Assembly (NCBI GenBank): GCA_036555665.1
Contig: DATBKW010000358.1
Span: 1 to 19,725, forward strand
Length of the DNA stretch: 19,725 nt
From: JAOPZW01 sp036555665
Lineage (GTDB): Bacteria; Actinomycetota; Thermoleophilia; Solirubrobacterales; Solirubrobacteraceae
Direction of reading: 5' to 3'
The position numbers were made by a program, and so were the translations under genes. Positions within the stretch are counted from its first letter, which is position 1. Each line of letters begins with the position of its first letter. Positions 16,077 through 19,725 of this stretch are shown in pieces. The notes below the pieces were generated by a model, which saw only the letters and a program-made list of their open reading frames with translations, had not been told where the DNA came from and searched no databases.

Positions 16077-17485
16077 CAGCTGCCACCTCCGTTGCTCGCG
16101 GCGCCGCGGTAGGTCGCCAGGTGCTCGCCCTCCGGGGCCTGCTGGGCGACGAGGTGCTCGGGGAGCATGTCGCCGGCGCGGCGCTCGGGCGTCATCGCGC
16201 GGTAGTCGTCGCCGAGCTCGTAGCCGGCGGCGTCGGCCGCCGCGAGCACCACGGGGACGGTCGACGGGTCGTGCATGACGACGCGGTTGCCGGTCGTGTC
16301 GTCGATCCGGTTGGCGTTCTTCAGCCGCAGCTCGAGGGGGTCCATGCCGAGCTGCTCGGCCACCCGGCTCATGTGCATCTCGACCGCCAGCGACACCGAC
16401 GTCACGCCGAAGCCGCGCATGGCGGTCGTCGGCACGCGGTTGGTGAAGATCACGAAGCCGTCGAAGCGCAGGTTGGGGATCGTGTAGGCGCCGGTGTGGT
16501 GGAAGGCGTGCTTGGTCAGCCCGTACGGCGAGAAGCGCGCGTAGGCGCCCGCGTCGTGCAGGGTCAGCGTGCGGCGGCCGAGGATCCAGCCGTCGTTGGT
16601 CACCGCGTCCTGGAGCTCGATGTGCCAGGGCGCGCGCGTGGAGGAGGTCAGGAACTCCTCCTCGCGCGTGTAGCGCCACTTGACCGGCCGCCGCGACTTG
16701 AGCGCGAGCAGCGCGCAGAGCGTCTCGGTGGCGGTGTCGACCTTGCCGCCGAAGCCGCCGCCGACCGTGCCGCCGACGAACTTCAGCTTGTTCAGCGGCC
16801 ACTGCAGGTGGGCGGCGACGACGCCCATCGAGAAGTACATCGCCTGCGTGCAGGAGTAGATCGTCAACCGGCCGCTGGGCTCGGGCACCACCATCGACAC
16901 CTGGGTCTCCAGCGGGCAGTGCTCGATCGCCTGCGGGCGGTAGACGCCCTCGACGATGAGGTCGGCCTCGTCGAAGGCCCGGTCGATGTCGCCCTTGCGC
17001 ACGCGGCGGTGGTTGTGCGGGCCGAAGTGCGGATAGAGCGCGCCCCACTGGTGGAAGTGGTCGAGGCCCGGGTCGGCGGCCTTGCGGATGTCGAGGACCG
17101 GTTCGCGCTCCTCGAACTCGATCTCGATCGCCTCGACCGCGGCCAGCGCGGCGCCCTCGGACTCGGCGGCCACGACCGCGATCGGCTGGCCCTTCCAGCG
17201 GACGTCGTCGACCGCGAGCAGCGGCTCGTCGGCCGGGACGCCGAGGCCTTCGAGGTGCCCGTAGACGTTGTGGGGCACGTCGGCGTGGGTGACGACCGCG
17301 TGCACGCCGGGCAGCGCCTCGGCCTTCGCGGTGTTCAGCGAGCGGATCAGCGCGCTGTGGTGCGGCGAGCGCAGGGCTTTGCACCAGAGCGCCCCGTGGA
17401 CGCGAACGTCGTCGACGTACACGCTGCGGCCGGTGACGTGCGCGAGGCCGTCGTAGCGGGGGAGACGGGCGCCGACGGCCTTCAT
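16076..17485 (-). CDS. Mo-hydroxylase molybdopterin-binding subunit, N-terminal part
   Basis: A 469-residue protein covering the a/b-hammerhead domain (about 1-130: AHVTGRSVYVDDV, VTHADVP, GQPIAVVAAES) and the first Mo-binding domain of the xanthine dehydrogenase family. GGTVGGGFGGK is at about 240-250, and PTTAMRGFG near 355 supplies the conserved arginine region. There is no CoxL-type AYxCSFR loop, so it is not a form I CO dehydrogenase. The protein ends at LATYRGAASNGGGS just where single-chain homologues continue with RGRG, and that continuation is the next gene. Its start overlaps the 2Fe-2S gene stop as ATGA, with GGGAG six bases upstream. Together the four subunits would hydroxylate an N-heteroaromatic or oxidise an aldehyde, using water as oxygen source. 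Confidence 0.91.
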   Translation of the reverse strand: MKAVGARLPRYDGLAHVTGRSVYVDDVRVHGALWCKALRSPHHSALIRSLNTAKAEALPGVHAVVTHADVPHNVYGHLEGLGVPADEPLLAVDDVRWKGQPIAVVAAESEGAALAAVEAIEIEFEEREPVLDIRKAADPGLDHFHQWGALYPHFGPHNHRRVRKGDIDRAFDEADLIVEGVYRPQAIEHCPLETQVSMVVPEPSGRLTIYSCTQAMYFSMGVVAAHLQWPLNKLKFVGGTVGGGFGGKVDTATETLCALLALKSRRPVKWRYTREEEFLTSSTRAPWHIELQDAVTNDGWILGRRTLTLHDAGAYARFSPYGLTKHAFHHTGAYTIPNLRFDGFVIFTNRVPTTAMRGFGVTSVSLAVEMHMSRVAEQLGMDPLELRLKNANRIDDTTGNRVVMHDPSTVPVVLAAADAAGYELGDDYRAMTPERRAGDMLPEHLVAQQAPEGEHLATYRGAASNGGGS

Positions 17486-18015
17486 GCCGGGCTCCCGGGG
17501 ATCAGCGTGACCTCGTCTTCGCCCTGCGGCTCGGTGTCCGCCGAAGCGCGCGCGGGTGAGGCGTCGCCGCGCACCGCCGCGGTGGCGGCCTCGACGATCT
17601 TGACGTAGCCGGTGCAGCGGCACACGTGTCCGCTGAGAGCCTCGATGACCTCCTCGCGCCCGACGTCGCCGTCGGAGCGGGCGGCGAGCGCCGCGGTGGC
17701 CATCACGAAGCCCGCTGTGCAGAAGCCGCACTGAGCAGCGTAATGCTCGTGAAAGGCCGCCTGGACGGTCGACAGCTCGTCGGGCTCGCCGAGCCCCTCG
17801 GCGGTCACGATCTCCGCGCCGTCGACAGCCGCCACCGGCAGCAGGCACGCCCGCCGCGGCTCGCCGTCGACGAGCACCGTGCAGGCGCCGCACCCGCCCT
17901 GCTGACAGCCCGCCTTCGGGCTGGTGACCACGAGCTCCTCGCGCAGCACGTCGAGCAGCGTCGTGAGTGGGGGCGAAGCGATGTCGTGCTCGACCCCGTT
18001 GACGGTCAGTCTCAT
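17482..18015 (-). CDS. Mo-hydroxylase 2Fe-2S subunit
   Basis: A 177-residue electron-transfer subunit (CoxS/XdhC-like). The plant-type ferredoxin cluster is bound by C37, C42, C45 and C57 (CQQGGCGAC, then RRAC). The second helical domain binds the other cluster through C96, C99, C132 and C134 (CGFC and CRC). All eight cysteines are present. After residue 150 there is a loose tail (SPARASADTEPQGEDE) beyond the usual end of the family. It passes electrons from the Mo centre to the FAD subunit. GGAGG sits four bases before the ATG, which overlaps the FAD gene stop as ATGA. Cytoplasmic: no Tat or Sec signal is seen, unlike periplasmic isoquinoline-1-oxidoreductase types. Confidence 0.95.
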   Translation of the reverse strand: MRLTVNGVEHDIASPPLTTLLDVLREELVVTSPKAGCQQGGCGACTVLVDGEPRRACLLPVAAVDGAEIVTAEGLGEPDELSTVQAAFHEHYAAQCGFCTAGFVMATAALAARSDGDVGREEVIEALSGHVCRCTGYVKIVEAATAAVRGDASPARASADTEPQGEDEVTLIPGSPA

Positions 18016-18791
18016 CGGGCCTCCAGGTCGTCGAGGGCGCGGCGGACGAGGACCGGCAGCACCTTGCTGCGGTACCAGGCCGAGGCGAGGGCATCGTCGT
18101 GGGGGGTGATGTCGTCGAGGACGCGGTTGGCGTCGCCGCTCTGCTCGACCGCGCGGCTGCGCACGGCGACGGGTCCGGCGCCGACCACGGCCACGCGCAG
18201 CCCGCCTCCGGCGCGCGCGACGCAGACGCGCAGGATCGTGTAGGCGTGCGCGTGGGGGCGGCGGACCGAGGCGGTCGCCGCGGCTTCGGGCTCCTCGAAC
18301 GAGACGTCCAGAACGAGGCGTCCTTGCGGCCCCGACGCGAGGAAGTCCTCGACGGGCTCGGTGCGCTCGCCGCCGGCGGCCGTGGAGCGGACCTGCGCAT
18401 CGAGGGCGAGCAGCGCCGCCTGCAGATCGCCCCGCGGGCCCTCCTCGCCGGGCGGCGCGCACAGGTTGCCGCCGAGCGTCGCCTGGCCGCGGATCTCGAG
18501 GTCGGCCACCCAGCGCGCGCAGGTGCCCAGCGGCTCGACCGCGTCCTCGAGGTCGGCGAGCGTCGTGGCCGCGCCGATCGTCGTGCGCCCGTCCGCGCGC
18601 TGCACGCCCGCCAGGCCGGCGCGCCCGAGCAGCAGCGCCCGTTCGGGGCGCAACCTGCCGTGGCGGATCTCCGGCATGACGATCGTTCCGCCGGCCACGA
18701 CGGTGACGCCGTCGCCGTCGCCGAAGGCCTCGACGGCCTCCTCGAGCGACGCTGCGACGATGACCTCCGTCGCGTCCACGGTACCCGCCAT
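18012..18791 (-). CDS. Mo-hydroxylase FAD-binding subunit
   Basis: A 259-residue CoxM/XdhB-like flavoprotein subunit, slightly short for the family (usually 270-300). FAD motifs are VVAGGTIVMPEIRHGR near 30-45, TIGAATTLADLE near 75, and the TLGGNLC segment near 105. The C-terminal CO-dehydrogenase-flavoprotein domain runs to WYRSKVLPVLVRRALDDL. It takes electrons from the 2Fe-2S subunit and gives them to NAD+ or a quinone/ferredoxin acceptor. It is the first gene of the seven-gene operon. The ATG is chosen for the GGAGGAGAG just upstream; an in-frame start at 18845 would add 18 unlikely residues. The promoter must lie in the 173-base divergent region shared with the lactonase. Confidence 0.93.
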   Translation of the reverse strand: MAGTVDATEVIVAASLEEAVEAFGDGDGVTVVAGGTIVMPEIRHGRLRPERALLLGRAGLAGVQRADGRTTIGAATTLADLEDAVEPLGTCARWVADLEIRGQATLGGNLCAPPGEEGPRGDLQAALLALDAQVRSTAAGGERTEPVEDFLASGPQGRLVLDVSFEEPEAAATASVRRPHAHAYTILRVCVARAGGGLRVAVVGAGPVAVRSRAVEQSGDANRVLDDITPHDDALASAWYRSKVLPVLVRRALDDLEAR

Positions 18792-18860
18792 ATGGCTCTC
18801 CTCCGACCGCAACGACTGGGACGAGCGCTCTTCTACCAGACCCACAGACGGGGCGCCACC

Positions 18861-18874
18861 GATTATCGGTAATC
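18861..18874. promoter_or_regulatory. Near-perfect palindrome, candidate operator in the divergent region
   Basis: GATTATCGGTAATC differs from its own reverse complement GATTACCGATAATC at only two central positions. It lies between the Mo-hydroxylase operon and the lactonase, 70 bases before the FAD gene start. It is strikingly AT-rich for this genome. Related sequences occur at 7586, 11906 and 18935. A dimeric regulator (GntR, TetR, MarR or similar) binding here would control both directions; no such gene is in the window. Confidence 0.45.
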
Positions 18875-18934
18875 CCCACGACGGCGGTCGGCGGGTCCGC
18901 TGACCGCCGACCTGTTACGTTCGCGCGCGGTCGC

Positions 18935-18948
18935 GGCAATCGATAATG
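18935..18948 (+). promoter_or_regulatory. Weak second copy of the operator-like motif before the lactonase
   Basis: GGCAATCGATAATG keeps the ATCGATAAT core of the palindrome and ends directly at the lactonase ribosome site. It might be a second operator, or a -10 element using GATAAT. Only about 9 of 14 positions agree with the consensus. Confidence 0.25.
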
Positions 18949-18964
18949 GAGGAGAGGTCCGCCG

Positions 18965-19725
18965 ATGGCAGTGCAGGTCCATGCACCGGCCTTCCTCGAG
19001 CTCGTCGACGAGGACGCCGAGCTCGAACAGCTGGGCACAGGGTTCACCTTCACCGAGGGGCCGATCTGGAACCCCGCCGGGTATCTGCTCTTCAGCGACA
19101 TGCCCGGCGATGTCCGCCGGCGCTGGGACCCGGACTCGGGCGTGAGCGAGGTCGCCAACCCGTCCAACAAGGGCAACGGGATGACGCTCGACAACGACGG
19201 CCGGCTGATCGTGTGCGAGCACGTCACCAGCTCGGTCGTGCGGATGGACCCCGACGGCAAGGGCGGCGGCCGCGAGGTCCTCGCCACCCACTACGAGGGC
19301 AAGGAGCTCAACAGCCCCAACGACGTTGTCGTCAAGAGCGACGGCGCCATCTACTTCACCGACCCGACCTACGGCCGCATGCCGGGGTTCGGGATCGAGC
19401 GCGAGCAGGACCTCGATTTCCAGGGCGTGTACCGCATCCCGCCGGGCGGCGGCGACCCGCAGCTGCTGGTCGACGACTTCGGTCAGCCCAACGGGCTGTG
19501 CTTCTCGACCGACGAGTCGCTGCTGTACATCAACGACACCGAGCGTACGAACATCCGCGTCTTCGACGTCCAGGCCGACGGCACGATCGCCAACGGCCGT
19601 GTGCTGGCCGAGAACATCGGCTCGGGCAAGATCGAGATCGGCGACCTCGTCGACGGGATGAAGCTCGACGAGCGCGGCAATGTGTGGGTCACCGGCCCCG
19701 GCGGCGTGTGCGTCTTCGACGCCGA
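18965..19725 (+). CDS. SMP-30/gluconolactonase-like lactonase (3' end beyond window)
   Basis: The first 253 residues of a six-bladed beta-propeller of the SMP-30/gluconolaconase/LRE family; the gene continues past the right edge. Metal-site residues are visible: E31 in FTEGPIW, N119 in NSPNDVV, N176 in GQPNGLCF and probably D230 in LVDGMKLD. These bind Ca2+ or Zn2+ and activate water for lactone hydrolysis. GGAGGAGAGG ends seven bases before the ATG, the strongest ribosome site in the window. No signal peptide is seen. It is divergent from the Mo-hydroxylase operon and would open a sugar lactone or a lactone from ring oxidation, which fits the surrounding dehydrogenases. About 40-60 residues are probably missing. 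Confidence 0.9.
   Translation, partial: MAVQVHAPAFLELVDEDAELEQLGTGFTFTEGPIWNPAGYLLFSDMPGDVRRRWDPDSGVSEVANPSNKGNGMTLDNDGRLIVCEHVTSSVVRMDPDGKGGGREVLATHYEGKELNSPNDVVVKSDGAIYFTDPTYGRMPGFGIEREQDLDFQGVYRIPPGGGDPQLLVDDFGQPNGLCFSTDESLLYINDTERTNIRVFDVQADGTIANGRVLAENIGSGKIEIGDLVDGMKLDERGNVWVTGPGGVCVFDA

Larger units (their letters stand above)
18792..18964. promoter_or_regulatory. Divergent promoter region, Mo-hydroxylase operon and lactonase
   Basis: These 173 bases between opposite starts hold the palindrome at 18861, its weaker copy at 18935, and ribosome sites at both ends. No convincing -35/-10 pair was found by eye on either strand, apart from GATAAT sequences inside the two motifs. Confidence 0.6.

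Noticed and set aside
14976..17384. An 802-codon frame that would merge the C-terminal Mo subunit with upstream sequence
   Set aside because: Upstream of 16076 this frame is Arg-rich nonsense, while the other frame encodes the N-terminal Mo subunit. The ribosome site before the ATG at 16076 supports two separate genes.

Overview
The window is very GC-rich (roughly 70% or more, with strong G/C bias at third codon positions). It is densely packed with genes and carries no rRNA, tRNA, CRISPR array or insertion sequence that I can see. Gene style suggests a high-GC actinobacterium, and family content (a giant LuxR-type ATPase regulator, secreted GGxGxD repeat proteins, a DUF6636-type secreted protein, many Mo-hydroxylase and SDR genes) suggests Thermoleophilia/Solirubrobacterales. 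That placement is inference, not proof.

Left part (1-5150): a 1000-residue LuxR/MalT-like ATPase regulator on the minus strand is divergent from a kynureninase-like PLP enzyme. That enzyme converges, with a 9-base gap, on an alpha/beta hydrolase. Middle-left (5236-7116): a secreted, RTX-like acidic protein built from two 280-residue repeats ends in a strong hairpin. Next (7171-10519): a small cupin is followed by a tight operon of a sugar-isomerase-type TIM barrel, a Gfo/Idh/MocA oxidoreductase and an SDR, a typical set for oxidising and cleaving a sugar or polyol. Then (10491-11888): a cupin resembling the C-terminal half of XRE-cupin regulators is divergent from a secreted DUF6636-type protein.

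Right part (12144-19725): this is the most interesting stretch. A close relative of LigM, the tetrahydrofolate-dependent vanillate O-demethylase of sphingomonads, converges on a seven-gene minus-strand operon. In transcription order the operon is the FAD subunit, 2Fe-2S subunit, N-terminal Mo subunit and C-terminal Mo subunit of a xanthine dehydrogenase-family hydroxylase, then a cupin, an SDR and an ABM-type monooxygenase. The Mo-binding subunit is cleanly split into two genes with their own translation signals, as known for nicotinate dehydrogenase NdhL/NdhM. Divergent from this operon, an SMP-30/gluconolactonase-type lactonase runs off the right edge.

A GATTAYCGRTAATC-like palindrome is nearly perfect between the Mo-hydroxylase operon and the lactonase. 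Degraded versions sit before the lactonase, before the isomerase operon and in the LigM upstream region. Taken together (inference), 7.1-19.7 kb looks like one co-regulated catabolic region for a methylated, possibly glycosylated, aromatic or heteroaromatic plant or lignin compound. The substrate is not identifiable from sequence.
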